NCBI RefSeq assembly: GCF_001644645.1
Contig: NZ_CP011390.1
Span: 62,001 to 126,000 of the forward strand
DNA: 64,000 bases
Direction of reading: 5' to 3'
DNA from: Flavisolibacter tropicus
Lineage (GTDB): Bacteria > Bacteroidota > Bacteroidia > Chitinophagales > Chitinophagaceae
The first letter of the stretch is position 1. Every line of letters starts with the position of its first letter. The notes beneath the pieces were generated by a model, which ran no database searches, had not been told where the DNA came from, and saw nothing but the letters and a program-made list of their open reading frames with translations. Shown here in pieces: positions 26,952-37,323 of the stretch. Position numbers and translations under genes: made by a program.

Positions 26952-29900
26952 TTGATTATTCGTTCAATTTTTAAGAATACCTTAATTGTAGTGAAGCAGT
27001 GTGCTATTGTGATCCATAAATGGCAACTTGGAGCAACAGCCCTACTAGTGTTCTTGTATGCTTGCAGCAATGAATCTGAAACGACTTATGTGCCTCCAAG
27101 CGATCCTCTTTTTTCACAAATGGCATCAGGACAAACAGGAATTGCTTTTATCAACAAGGTAACAGATGATAGCTCGATGAATGTATTTAACTACCGCAAC
27201 TTTTATAATGGAGGCGGGGTAGCTATTGGAGATATTAACAACGATGGTTTAAGTGATATTTATTTTACTTCCAACCAGCAGAACAATCATTTGTATTTGA
27301 ATAAAGGAAACTGGGCCTTTACCGATATTACTGAAAAAGCAGGAGTGGGCGGCCAAATGGCCTGGAGTACCGGGGTAACTATGGCAGATGTAAATGCTGA
27401 TGGCTGGCTGGATATCTATGTTTGCAACTCTGGAAACATACAAGGCGATAAGAGAAAGAACGAACTGTTTATCAATAATCACAATAATACATTCACAGAG
27501 CAGGCGCAACAATATAATTTGGCGGATTCCGGCGGCTATCATACACATGCTGCCTTCTTTGATTATGATAAAGATGGCGATCTAGATGTATACTTATTGA
27601 ATAACTCTTACTATCCAGTAGACAAAATAACCAACAGGAATATCCGAAATGTTAGAGATCCATTTGCGGGTGACAAGCTGCTTAGAAATGATAATGGTCA
27701 CTTTACGGATGTTAGTGAACAAGCCGGTATCTATGGTAGTCTGATTGGGTTTGGATTGGGCGTTACCATTGGAGATGTAAACGGGGACTATTGGCCAGAC
27801 ATTTATGTGTCAAATGACTTTTTTGAAAAGGACTATTTATACATTAACCAAAAGAACGGCACCTTTAAAGAGGATGTGGATTCTTGTATGGAACACACGT
27901 CTCAGAGCAGTATGGGTGCTGATTTAGCCGATATCAATAATGATGGATGGGCTGATATCTTCAGTACGGATATGCTGCCGGAAAGTGATGAGCGATTGAA
28001 AACCACCACCCGTTTTGATGATTTTGATTTCTTTAATTCGAAAGTAAAGGGTTCCTTTCATAAGCAGTTTCTTCAAAACTGCTTGCAGTTGAATAATGGT
28101 AACGAAACCTTTTCTGAAATAGCAGCCTTTGCCGGTGTAAATGCTACCGATTGGAGTTGGGGTGCATTACTATTTGACTTTGACAACGATGGATGGAAAG
28201 ATATTTTTGTTAGTAATGGCATCTATAAAGATCTAACGAATCAAGACTATATTGATTTCCTGCAAAGTGCTGCCACCCGCGAGAAAGTGATACAGGCAGG
28301 TCGTTTTGATGTTGCCGCGTTTTTAGATAAACTTCCTTCTACACCAATACCCAACTATGCATTTGTAAATGAGAGAAACCTGCAGTTTGCCAATCAATCC
28401 TATACATTAGGCCTGGGGCAGCCATCATTTAGTAATGGTGCTGCCTACGGTGATTTGGATAATGATGGAGATTTAGACCTGGTTGTCAATAATGTCAATC
28501 AGCCTGCCTTTATATACCGCAATAACCAGGAACGGAAAGCTGGTAATAACTATCTCCGCATAAAATTTAAGGGTAGTGGACAGAATACAATGGGTATCGG
28601 ATCTCAAGTAAAACTTTGGTTAGGGAAGGAAGAGATTGTTTATGAGCAAATGCTTACCCGGGGATTTGAAAGCAGTGTAGATCCTGTTATGTGTATTGGT
28701 ATTGGGAAAGCCAAAGTGGTTGATTCAATGGAAGTAGTGTGGCCTAATTTAAAAAGGCAAGTACTGAAAGGCATACGATCTAATCAAACAATTACTCTAG
28801 ATCAGCAACATGCCAATCAACAAGCCTATCCTATACCTGTAGGTAAGGCCTTATTTTCATTGGCTGGTTCAGATTTGTTTTCTGGTGATTTCTTGCATCA
28901 TGAAAACGCCTTTATAGATTTTGACCGTGAGCGGCTCATTCCAAAAATGATTTCTACCGAGGGGCCAAAGATGGCTATTGGGGATGTAAATGGAGATGGT
29001 TTAGAAGATGTGATTTTAGGTTCTGCCAAAGAGGATTCCATGAAACTATTTATTCAAACAGGTGGAAGATGGAAGCAGTCCGTTCAGAAAGCTTTTGAAC
29101 GAGATAAGGATTACGAGAATATTGGACTTGAGTTGGCGGATGTAGATGGAGATGGAGATCTGGACCTTTTAGCAGCCTCGGGGGGCAATGAGGATGTCGT
29201 AGGTGCTTATACGCTTACTCCTCGGTTATACCTCAATGATGGAAAGGGCAACTTCTCCAGGTCATTAGACAAATTACCTTCTATTTCGGTAAATGTCAGT
29301 TGTATACGTACTGTTGATGTTGATAATGATGGCGACTTAGATGTTTTTATTGGGGGAAGAAGCGTGCCTGGTATGTATGGCGAAATACCTCAAAGCTATT
29401 TGCTAATCAATGATGGGAAAGGGGTTTTTAAAGATGTAACATCTGCAAATGCCCCTGCACTACAAAAAATAGGAATGGTTACTGATGCCAAGTGGGTAGA
29501 TTTTAATGGTGATGGGTTTAAAGATCTTGTGGTGGCAGGCGATTGGATGCCCGTAATGATCAGTATAAATCAGCATGGTATTCTTACTGAACCGCGTGCT
29601 TTGTCTCAGAGCGCGGGTTGGTGGAATACTTTAACAATCGCAGATGTTGATGGTGATGGTGACTCGGATATCATTGCAGGAAACCAAGGGCTAAATTCAA
29701 AAATAAAGGTCAGTCCTGATAAGCCCGGAATGCTTTATATCGGTGATTTTGATAAAAATGGTCAGGAAGAATGTATCCCTGTTTATTATAAGTCTGACGG
29801 GAAGGCCTATCCCTTCTACTTAAAAGGCGACCTGGTGCAACAACTACCTTCTCTGAAAAAGAAGTTTCTGCATTATGCCGCGTATGCTGGCAAAACCATG

Positions 29901-30326
29901 GATGAGGTATTGAGTCCTGAACAGTTGAAGTCTGCTAAACAATTGAAGGTGGAGGAGTTTCAGACCTGCCTGTTTATCAATGAGGGTAAATCTGGTTTTA
30001 AGAAATTGCCTTTGCCTTCTGTGGCCCAATTGGCCCCGGTTTATAGCATTTTGGTATTGGATTATAATAGTGATGGTAATAAGGATATTATTATGGGAGG
30101 TAACTTCTTTGGATTAAAACCAGAAGTTGGGCGTTTGGACGCTAGTTATGGCGTACTATTAAAAGGAGTAGGGCAAGGCCGTTTTGAATTTATTCCCAAT
30201 TTGCTTTCTGGCTTAAAAGTAAAAGACGAAACAAGAGATATTCAGTTGTTAAAGGCCGCCAATCAAAAGAGCTATATAGTCTTTGCCCGGAATAATGAAA
30301 GTATACAGATCTATAAAGCGAACTAA
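26952..30326 (+). CDS. Large UnbV/FG-GAP (CRTAC1-like) lipoprotein
   Basis: A 1124-residue extracytoplasmic beta-propeller lipoprotein. A lipobox LYAC (Cys about 38) follows the hydrophobic stretch. At least twelve calcium-binding FG-GAP/VCBS loops of form DxNxDGxxD are present, e.g. DINNDGLSDIYF, DYDKDGDLDVYLLN, DVDGDGDLDLLAASGG. Between the two propellers lies an ASPIC/UnbV domain (about 535-620: NTMGIGSQVKLWLG, MLTRGFESSVDP, SMEVVWPNLKRQVLKG). The start codon is uncertain: TTG at 26952 or GTG at 26991/27009, with no ATG. Function is unknown; such proteins often accompany SusC/SusD pairs. The next gene is a close paralogue overlapping its 3' end. Confidence 0.85.
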   Translation: MIIRSIFKNTLIVVKQCAIVIHKWQLGATALLVFLYACSNESETTYVPPSDPLFSQMASGQTGIAFINKVTDDSSMNVFNYRNFYNGGGVAIGDINNDGLSDIYFTSNQQNNHLYLNKGNWAFTDITEKAGVGGQMAWSTGVTMADVNADGWLDIYVCNSGNIQGDKRKNELFINNHNNTFTEQAQQYNLADSGGYHTHAAFFDYDKDGDLDVYLLNNSYYPVDKITNRNIRNVRDPFAGDKLLRNDNGHFTDVSEQAGIYGSLIGFGLGVTIGDVNGDYWPDIYVSNDFFEKDYLYINQKNGTFKEDVDSCMEHTSQSSMGADLADINNDGWADIFSTDMLPESDERLKTTTRFDDFDFFNSKVKGSFHKQFLQNCLQLNNGNETFSEIAAFAGVNATDWSWGALLFDFDNDGWKDIFVSNGIYKDLTNQDYIDFLQSAATREKVIQAGRFDVAAFLDKLPSTPIPNYAFVNERNLQFANQSYTLGLGQPSFSNGAAYGDLDNDGDLDLVVNNVNQPAFIYRNNQERKAGNNYLRIKFKGSGQNTMGIGSQVKLWLGKEEIVYEQMLTRGFESSVDPVMCIGIGKAKVVDSMEVVWPNLKRQVLKGIRSNQTITLDQQHANQQAYPIPVGKALFSLAGSDLFSGDFLHHENAFIDFDRERLIPKMISTEGPKMAIGDVNGDGLEDVILGSAKEDSMKLFIQTGGRWKQSVQKAFERDKDYENIGLELADVDGDGDLDLLAASGGNEDVVGAYTLTPRLYLNDGKGNFSRSLDKLPSISVNVSCIRTVDVDNDGDLDVFIGGRSVPGMYGEIPQSYLLINDGKGVFKDVTSANAPALQKIGMVTDAKWVDFNGDGFKDLVVAGDWMPVMISINQHGILTEPRALSQSAGWWNTLTIADVDGDGDSDIIAGNQGLNSKIKVSPDKPGMLYIGDFDKNGQEECIPVYYKSDGKAYPFYLKGDLVQQLPSLKKKFLHYAAYAGKTMDEVLSPEQLKSAKQLKVEEFQTCLFINEGKSGFKKLPLPSVAQLAPVYSILVLDYNSDGNKDIIMGGNFFGLKPEVGRLDASYGVLLKGVGQGRFEFIPNLLSGLKVKDETRDIQLLKAANQKSYIVFARNNESIQIYKAN

Positions 30327-33300
30327 AACAATACTCGCAATTGGCAGTTGTTTACTTAGCTTGCTGCTTTCTTGCAAAGGCAAGGAGGCGCAGCTTTTTG
30401 CGTCCTTGCCATCACATGCTACAAGTATTACTTTCAGAAACGAAGTACATGATAACGATAGCCTCAATATTTTAGATTACCTCTATTTCTATAATGGAGG
30501 TGGAGTAGCTATTGGTGATATTAATAATGACGGTCTACAGGATATTTATTTCACAGCGAATAAAGCAGGGGGAAATCGTCTTTATTTAAACAAGGGTCGA
30601 TTTCAATTTGAAGATATTACCACAAAAGCAGGTGTCGCGGGAACTGCTGATTGGTGTACCGGTGTAACCATGGCAGATGTGAATGGGGATGGATGGTTGG
30701 ATATCTATGTGTCGGCTGTAGCAGGAAAATTAGGGTTAAAAGGACACAATGCTTTATATATCAATAACGGTAACAACACGTTTAGTGAAAAATCGGCTGA
30801 ATATGGACTAGGCTTTGTTGGATACGCTACACAAGCCGCTTTTTTCGATTTTGATCACGACAATGATCTGGATTGTTACTTACTGAACCAATCCGATCAC
30901 TCGGTCGAATTTTACCGTGATACGTCTAACCGGCGAAAGGTAAGTCCAAAAGCAGGTGATCGTTTATATCGAAATGATAATGGACATTTTACAGACGTTA
31001 CAATGCAAGCCGGCGTTTATTCCAGTGGTTTAGGTTATGGATTAGGCCTGGGAATAAGCGATTTGAACAATGATGGGTGGGATGACATTTATGTAGGAAA
31101 CGACTTTCATGAGAATGACTACTACTACATAAATAATCAAGATGGAACGTTTACGGAAAGTGGAGCAAAAGCTTTTGGGCATTACAGCCGCTTTAGTATG
31201 GGAAATGACATTGCCGATTATAATAATGACGGCATGCTGGATATGATAACTGTAGATATGTTGCCTTATGATGAAAAGGTATTGAAGACTTATGGAGGTG
31301 AAGAGTCCTTAGATATTTACCAGTATAAAATAACGGGTAATGGATTTCAGAATCAATATTCACGGAATTGCCTGCAAGTAAACATTGACAACGGTAAGCG
31401 GTTTAGTGATGTGGCCTTACAAGCTGGCGTTGCTGCAACCGATTGGAGCTGGAGTCCATTATTTGCTGACTTTGATAATGATGGTATTAAAGACCTCTTC
31501 ATCAGCAATGGCATTCAAAAGCGAATGCTGGATCTGGACTACATCAAGTTTGTTTCTTCATCTTCTGTTCAGCAAGCCTTACTAATGTCGCACCAGTTTG
31601 ATAAAGAGGTGTTACAACAAATACCGGATGGCAAGTGTCATAATTTTATTTATAAAGGCACTAAAGAAGGGGCATTCAATGATCAGTCGGAAGGCTGGGG
31701 CTTTTCACAACCTACTGTATCAAGCGGGGCTGCCTATGCGGACTTAGATAATGATGGAGATTTAGACCTGGTAGTCAATCGCTCAAATGAGGAAGCCGGT
31801 ATTTATGAAAATAGGGCAACGGGTATGCATTACTTGCAGCTAAGTTTTAAAGGTGCTGGTAAGAATACAATGGGGGTGGGCGTAAAAGCATTTTTATTTA
31901 CAAAAGAAGGGATACAAATGCAGGAGCTAATGCTTACAAGAGGGTTTCAATCTTCTGTTCCGGCACTATTGCATTTTGGCTTAGATACACTTTCATATAT
32001 AGACAGCTTAGTGGTTGTGTGGCCCAATAACCATAGTCAAACCGTTAAGAAACTAGCTACCAATCAGCGAATAGTGATTCAACAAAAGAATGCCGTTGAT
32101 ACGTTTTCTTACACTAGAATCTTTGGAAATAAACAGCCAATGTTGGCAGATGTGACCACCAGTACAAAACTTAATTGGGGCATAAAGAAAATGTGTTTTA
32201 TGATTTTAATCGTCAGTATTTAATTCCTCATGAACTTTCTACCGAGGGGCCTAAAATGGCTGTTGGTGATGTAAATGGCGATGGCCTGGATGATATCTTC
32301 CTTTGCGGAGCTAAACAACAATCTTCTGCACTCTATATCCAAAATAGTCATGGTCAGTTTGAATCTAGCAATATAGCATTATGGGCAGCCGACTCCTTAT
32401 CTGAAGATGTAGATGCGTTTTTCTTTGATGCGGATAATGACAAAGATCTTGATCTGTATGTTGTTACAGGTGGCAATGAATATAACAAGGGGAATGCCTG
32501 GTTATTAGATCGGTTATATATCAATGATGGTAAAGGCCAGTTTACCAAAGCAGAACACGCTTTGCCTCCAATAGCTGAAAATAAAAGCTGTGTAAGTGTA
32601 GCTGATATTAATAACGATGGTTTGATGGATTTATTTGTAGGCGGGCGAAGTGATCCAATGTCATATGGCAAGCCTTGTGCTTCCTACATTTTATTAAATA
32701 CGGGCAAAGGAACTTTTGTAGATGTTTCGCAAAAATGGTTGGGTTCGGTTCAGGAGCTGGGTATGGTAACCGATGCTGTATTTGAGGATTTTGACAAGGA
32801 TGGTAAAATGGATTTAGTTGTAGTAGGCGAGTGGATGCCCGTGACCTTTCTTTTAAATAAAGGAGATCATTTTGAAAATGTGACCAATAAGGTGGCGCCG
32901 CCAAAATTGAATGGCTGGTGGTATTTTATTATCGGTGCAGATATTGATAAAGATGGGGATATAGATTTTTTAGTGGGTAATTATGGAACGAACAGCAAGC
33001 TGAAAGCTTCTGCAGCTGAACCTGTACGCCAGTATTTAGGCGATTGGGATAAAAATGGAACTTCAGATCCTTTACTGTGTATTAACATTGAGGGTAAGTA
33101 CTACCCCTTTTTAAATAAAGAAGAGTTGGAAAAACAATTGCCTTTTATCAAAAAGAAATTCCTGGGCTATCAGGTCATGGCTGATAAGTCCGTTGACCAG
33201 ATTTTTGATAAAGCGGCTTTAGATAATGCCGCTGTATTAAATGCCTATAATTTTAGTTCTGGGGTATTAAGGAATGATGGAAAAGGTTCCTTTCATTGGC

Positions 33301-33614
33301 AACCATTTCCAGCTACAGCACAAACCGCTCCTGTATTCTCCATTTTGTATGCGGATATAAACAGGGATAATAAGCCGGATATCTTAGGCGGAGGGAATTT
33401 TTATGGAGTACTTCCTTATGAAGGTCGATATGATGCTTCTCAGCTGTGGTGGCTTCATCCTACAGGAAAAAATGGCTTTGAAGTTATACCACCAATTCTT
33501 TCTCAGTTTTATTTGACTGGCGAAGTCAGGGATATCAAAACTGTTCGTTCTGTAAATAGAACCCAATACCTGGCCATTGCCCGCAATAATGATAGCGTAA
33601 AGCTTTTCCGGTAG
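30295..33614 (+). pseudogene. Second UnbV/FG-GAP lipoprotein, frameshifted
   Basis: A paralogue of the preceding gene, in which one base appears to be missing. The first frame (ATG 30295 to stop 32223) carries the lipobox LLSLLLSC, FG-GAP loops (DINNDGLQDIYF, DVNGDGWLDIYV, DFDNDGIKDLFISNG) and the whole ASPIC/UnbV domain. The second frame (32175-33614) carries the C-terminal propeller from GHKENVFYDFNRQYLIP on. Adding one G to the run at 32177-32180 joins them as ...STKLNWGHKENVFYDF..., the same order as in the paralogue, giving about 1107 residues. It overlaps the preceding gene by 32 bases. It may be a true mutation, a phase-variable site or an assembly error. Confidence 0.85.
32177..32180 (+). 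other. Frameshift site in a G run
   Basis: GGGG between AATT and CATAAAGAA is where the two frames of the UnbV paralogue meet. Five Gs would restore a single frame. With four, translation stops at 32223 after 14 off-frame codons. Confidence 0.8.
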
Positions 33615-33618
33615 TACA

Positions 33619-34539
33619 TTAATAAACGGGGTAACAAATCTTTGTCTGCCATTTTGATGTGTCGCTTTCGGTGCAACGGTTGATTAAAGGTATTTCGTAG
33701 GGGATGCTCGCTTCTTCTATATTTCGGTCTAGGATGTAATTCCTTAAATTCAGGTAGCCCCTTTGAATAGAAGCTGGCCCTCCTTGTACAATGCCCGTCA
33801 GTAATTTGCTGGGGTTGATCTTTTTCATTTGTAAGCCACTAATAGAAGATGGCCTTACTTGCACTGATATGCCAGCCATAACCGTATACTTATCACCCTC
33901 TTGGCGTTGAGATAACATAGTAGTACCGCTATTTTTAATAGTAGCGAGTTGCAATTCTTGTTGTAATCTTTCCATTAATTGGCAGATCATTTCAGTAGTG
34001 GGTATTGAAACGAAATCCTGCGATACGGTAGCAATCAACGTATCTGTTATTCTAAAAGACTCAATTTGTAAGCCATAGGTATTTTGGGTTTGGCTTACAT
34101 AGGAAGCAATGTTCTTTGTAAAATTGCTGATCGAATCCTTAAGTCGTTGCAACTGGAAGTAGGTGCTGATTCTATTTATTGGGTTGAAGCCTGTTGCTAC
34201 CTTCCATTCCCACGCTAAAATTGTAGAATCTACCTTCTCGGTAGGGATGATTTCTAAACTGCCACTTCCTTTTTGATAAGCCGAGTGTAGATTGAAATAA
34301 GGAAAGGTTACTTCTGTTATTTTAAATGAAGCATTTTGGATATCATTTGGAAATAGATGTGGAGCGTTTTCTTTGGACTGCTTTAAATTTTTTAAAGTTG
34401 TGTAAAGGGATTGGTCAATGGCATGTACATATACTTTACCTGAAATGGATAAAGTACCGGGAATGAAAGTATAGATACTGATCAGTGCAAGTACAATGAT
34501 CAATATCAATACCAATCTTAGCTTAGATCGTTTAGCCAT
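33619..34539 (-). CDS. Membrane-anchored GyrI-like/SRPBCC-type hypothetical protein
   Basis: A 306-residue protein beginning MAKRSKLRLVLILIIVLALI, with a single N-terminal membrane helix. The body looks like an SRPBCC-type half (about 40-150, YFNLHSAYQKGSGSLEII, TILAWEWKVATGFNPINRIS) joined to a GyrI-like, AraC-effector-binding half (about 165-290, TTEMICQLMERLQQELQ, YTVMAGISVQV, LLTGIVQGGPASIQRGYL). Such pairs bind small molecules, but here the DNA-binding part is absent and a membrane anchor is present. The family assignment is inferred from pattern only. An in-frame ATG seven codons upstream is possible. It is convergent with the UnbV gene and divergent from the GH65-like gene. Confidence 0.6.
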   Translation of the reverse strand: MAKRSKLRLVLILIIVLALISIYTFIPGTLSISGKVYVHAIDQSLYTTLKNLKQSKENAPHLFPNDIQNASFKITEVTFPYFNLHSAYQKGSGSLEIIPTEKVDSTILAWEWKVATGFNPINRISTYFQLQRLKDSISNFTKNIASYVSQTQNTYGLQIESFRITDTLIATVSQDFVSIPTTEMICQLMERLQQELQLATIKNSGTTMLSQRQEGDKYTVMAGISVQVRPSSISGLQMKKINPSKLLTGIVQGGPASIQRGYLNLRNYILDRNIEEASIPYEIPLINRCTESDTSKWQTKICYPVY

Positions 34540-34655
34540 GTGAGTAAACGTTTGATGCAATACAACCTACTCAATTTTCATCATAATTGCCAGTGCCCAT
34601 TGCCTTTGGTAGTACAAATCGTTATTTTTAACTGAATACAAACACCTGTTAGCAT

Positions 34656-36689
34656 ATGAAGAAGCTGGCTCTTTATATCATTATAACTATTCTATCTATT
34701 TCTGCTTTTTCGCAACAGTCAGATACCTGGAAGATAACGGTCAATAAAGTTAATCCTCAAGACTATTATGGTGTTACTGTGGCCAATGGAATGATTGGTA
34801 TTATTTCATCACCCAATGTGTTGCGTTGTAAGGAGGTGGTCCTAAATGGCGCTTACGACCTATATGGGCGTGGTAGGGTCAGCAATTTCTTGCAAGGCTT
34901 TAACCTGGTGAACATGAACCTGGATATTGATGGACGTCGGATCGGTAATGCGGATGTTACCCAAATGCGACAAGTGCTGGATATGAGGCACGCGAGTATA
35001 ATGACCAGTTTTGACTATGCCGACAAAGCAACTATTACCTATACCTATTATTCCTTGCGTCATCTTCCTTACAATGTATTAGTAGACGTTTCCATCACCG
35101 CCAAGAAAAACATTGAAGTAATGCCTGCCAGTGTAATGGAGGCGCCGGATGCTTTACGAGACGTACAGAACTATTATAACCAGATCGATCGCCCACATGT
35201 GACCTTGAGCTTGCTGTCTTCAACAGCCAAGAGCCCAACCGGCAAACTAACGTTTGCTTCTTCTACCACCTTTCTCTTTGATGAGCCGCATGGTAGCGAG
35301 CCTGAACTGATTCATGAAATGTGGGATAATAACATGCATTTGACCAAGTTTCGCAAACAACTAAAAGCAGGAACCACCTATCATTTTGCTATAGCAGGCG
35401 CCTCTATAACATCAGCACACCATGAAGATCCTTTAAATGAGGCTGAGCGCTATGTGATCTATGCTAAGTTGGAAGGAACGAAGCGATTATTGCAAATGCA
35501 TGCCAATGCCTGGGACAGTCTTTGGAAAAGCGATATTGTCATTGAAGGTGACGATGCGAGCCAGCGAGAAGTGCGATCTGCCATGTACCATTTATACTCC
35601 TTTGTTAGAGAAGGTACAGCTTATAGTCCATCACCAATGGGTTTGAGTGGACTGGGGTATAACGGCCACGTATTTTGGGACACTGAGTTATGGATGTTTC
35701 CTGCCATGTTGTTATTACATCCGGAAATGGCCAAGAGCATGGTAGAGTACCGTTATCAGCGATTGCAACAGGCGCGACACAATGCATTTGCTCATGGTTT
35801 TAAAGGTGCTATGTATCCATGGGAAAGTGCTGCCAGTGGCAATGAAGAAACGCCAGTCTGGGCGCTAAGTGGTCCTTTTGAACATCATATTACTGCCGAC
35901 GTAGCCATAGCTGCCTGGAATTATTTTGCCGTAACACAAGATACCAGTTGGTTAAAAGAAAAAGGTTTTCCCATTATTATGGAGTGTGCTGATTTCTGGG
36001 CCAGTCGTGTAGAGCGCAATGGTTCCGGTAAGTATGATATAAAGAATGTAGTAGCTGCTGATGAATGGGCCGAGAATGTAGATAACAATGCGTTTACAAA
36101 TGCAGCGGCAAAAGCAAACCTGCAATATGCCATATGGGCTGCCCGCATTTTAAATGTGGTGCCATCCCCCGATTGGGAGGATGTTTATAAGAACATTCCT
36201 ATATTAAAATTAGAGAACGGTGTAACCGCTGAGCATGCAACGTATAAAGGGGAAAAGATCAAACAGGCTGATGTTAATCTCTTAGCTTATCCTTTAAAAG
36301 AGATAACGGACCAACAACAAGTCCGAAAAGATCTAGAGTACTATGAATCAAGGATAGGAGAAGGATCTCCGGCTATGACGCATGCCATATTTGCTTTGTT
36401 GTATGCAAGGCTTAAAGAGCCTACAAAAGCCTGGCAGGCCTTTTTGCTGGCACATCAACCCAATAAAAAGAATCCCTTCGGTGTATTAGCTGAAACAGCC
36501 GGAGGTAACAACCCTTATTTTGCTACTGGTGCTGGTGGTTTTTTACAATCAATACTAAGTGGATTTGGTGGATTGGATATTACTCCTACAGGTATTGTTC
36601 AAGTGCCTTCTGTTTTGCCGCCGGGCTGGAAAAAGCTTACGCTGACTGGTATAGGAGTGAACAAAAAAACGTATATTGTAAGTAAGTGA
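34656..36689 (+). CDS. Secreted GH65-like glycoside hydrolase
   Basis: A 677-residue secreted enzyme resembling glycoside hydrolase family 65 (trehalases and trehalose/maltose/kojibiose phosphorylases). A signal peptide ends at SAFSQ. The N-terminal beta-sandwich (about 25-270) starts with YGVTVANGMIGIISSP. The (alpha/alpha)6 barrel contains GHVFWDTELWMFPAMLL, YPWESAASGNEETP, and the catalytic acid region VVAADEWAENVDNNAFTN, corresponding to the family's DE-x-x-x-x-V-x-N-N-A-Y/F-T-N motif. The export signal favours a hydrolase over a cytoplasmic phosphorylase. A trehalase of another family lies 3.3 kb downstream, so an alpha-glucoside such as trehalose is a reasonable substrate. The stop overlaps the next gene's start. 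Confidence 0.82.
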   Translation: MKKLALYIIITILSISAFSQQSDTWKITVNKVNPQDYYGVTVANGMIGIISSPNVLRCKEVVLNGAYDLYGRGRVSNFLQGFNLVNMNLDIDGRRIGNADVTQMRQVLDMRHASIMTSFDYADKATITYTYYSLRHLPYNVLVDVSITAKKNIEVMPASVMEAPDALRDVQNYYNQIDRPHVTLSLLSSTAKSPTGKLTFASSTTFLFDEPHGSEPELIHEMWDNNMHLTKFRKQLKAGTTYHFAIAGASITSAHHEDPLNEAERYVIYAKLEGTKRLLQMHANAWDSLWKSDIVIEGDDASQREVRSAMYHLYSFVREGTAYSPSPMGLSGLGYNGHVFWDTELWMFPAMLLLHPEMAKSMVEYRYQRLQQARHNAFAHGFKGAMYPWESAASGNEETPVWALSGPFEHHITADVAIAAWNYFAVTQDTSWLKEKGFPIIMECADFWASRVERNGSGKYDIKNVVAADEWAENVDNNAFTNAAAKANLQYAIWAARILNVVPSPDWEDVYKNIPILKLENGVTAEHATYKGEKIKQADVNLLAYPLKEITDQQQVRKDLEYYESRIGEGSPAMTHAIFALLYARLKEPTKAWQAFLLAHQPNKKNPFGVLAETAGGNNPYFATGAGGFLQSILSGFGGLDITPTGIVQVPSVLPPGWKKLTLTGIGVNKKTYIVSK

Positions 36690-37246
36690 GACGAAAATTA
36701 TCTGCAATACTGCTGCTTGCTTTGTTCCTGTTTAATATAGCAGGATATAGAGTAGCTTTTTACTTTCTCCAACAATATGCTGACCAGCAGATGACAGCTT
36801 CCCTTGAAAACGATTCTTATGATGAATCTGAACTCATTACGGTAACGATTCCCATTTCATTGCCTTATTATAATGACTGGAGCGATTTTGAAAGAGTGGA
36901 TGGAGAAGTTGTTTATGAAGGTGTGGTCTATAAATATGTGAAACGGAAAGTTTGCCAGGGTCAATTGGTATTGCTTTGTATTCCTGATCAGAAAAGAACT
37001 GATATCGCATCCGCTAAAGATGCGTTCTTTAAATATAGTCAAGACCTGATGCAGCATCAGAATGATCATAAATCACCTAATAGTAAAGTTGTCGAGTATC
37101 AACCTATTAACGATTTTCAACAACACCTTATCTCTTATTTAATTACTACACCAATAACAAGCATTCAACAGAACCAGCATACACCTTTATCTGTTGCTTT
37201 GTCTTCATCACCACATTTATCGCCCGAACATCCTCCCCAGGTCTAA
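36686..37246 (+). CDS. Small membrane-anchored hypothetical protein, paralogue A
   Basis: A 186-residue protein whose GTG start overlaps the previous stop as GTGA, so it is translationally coupled to the GH65-like gene. It has one N-terminal helix (LSAILLLALFLFNIAGYRVAF), then FLQQYADQQM, a soluble beta-type segment with W...ERVDGEVVYEGVVYKYVK and CQGQLVLLCIPDQK, and a Pro-rich end (SPEHPPQV). The same layout is seen in the gene at 42825: membrane helix, W...GEMYDVVK, VFYCINDKK, and end PPPKV. I recall similar short proteins upstream of TonB-dependent receptors in Bacteroidota, without a known function. It may be a small partner for an outer-membrane system. Confidence 0.62.
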   Translation: MRRKLSAILLLALFLFNIAGYRVAFYFLQQYADQQMTASLENDSYDESELITVTIPISLPYYNDWSDFERVDGEVVYEGVVYKYVKRKVCQGQLVLLCIPDQKRTDIASAKDAFFKYSQDLMQHQNDHKSPNSKVVEYQPINDFQQHLISYLITTPITSIQQNQHTPLSVALSSSPHLSPEHPPQV

Positions 37247-37323
37247 TCAATATTTCTGTTAGTTACTGAGCGATCATGCCCAAAAAGGGATGGTCTTCTT
37301 CTGTTTCCCTAAACAATACTATC

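Noticed and set aside
32175..33614. A separate 479-residue FG-GAP protein gene starting at TTG 32175
   Set aside because: It begins in mid-domain, has no signal peptide, overlaps the preceding frame at a G run, and joins perfectly with it when one G is added. It is the 3' half of a broken gene.
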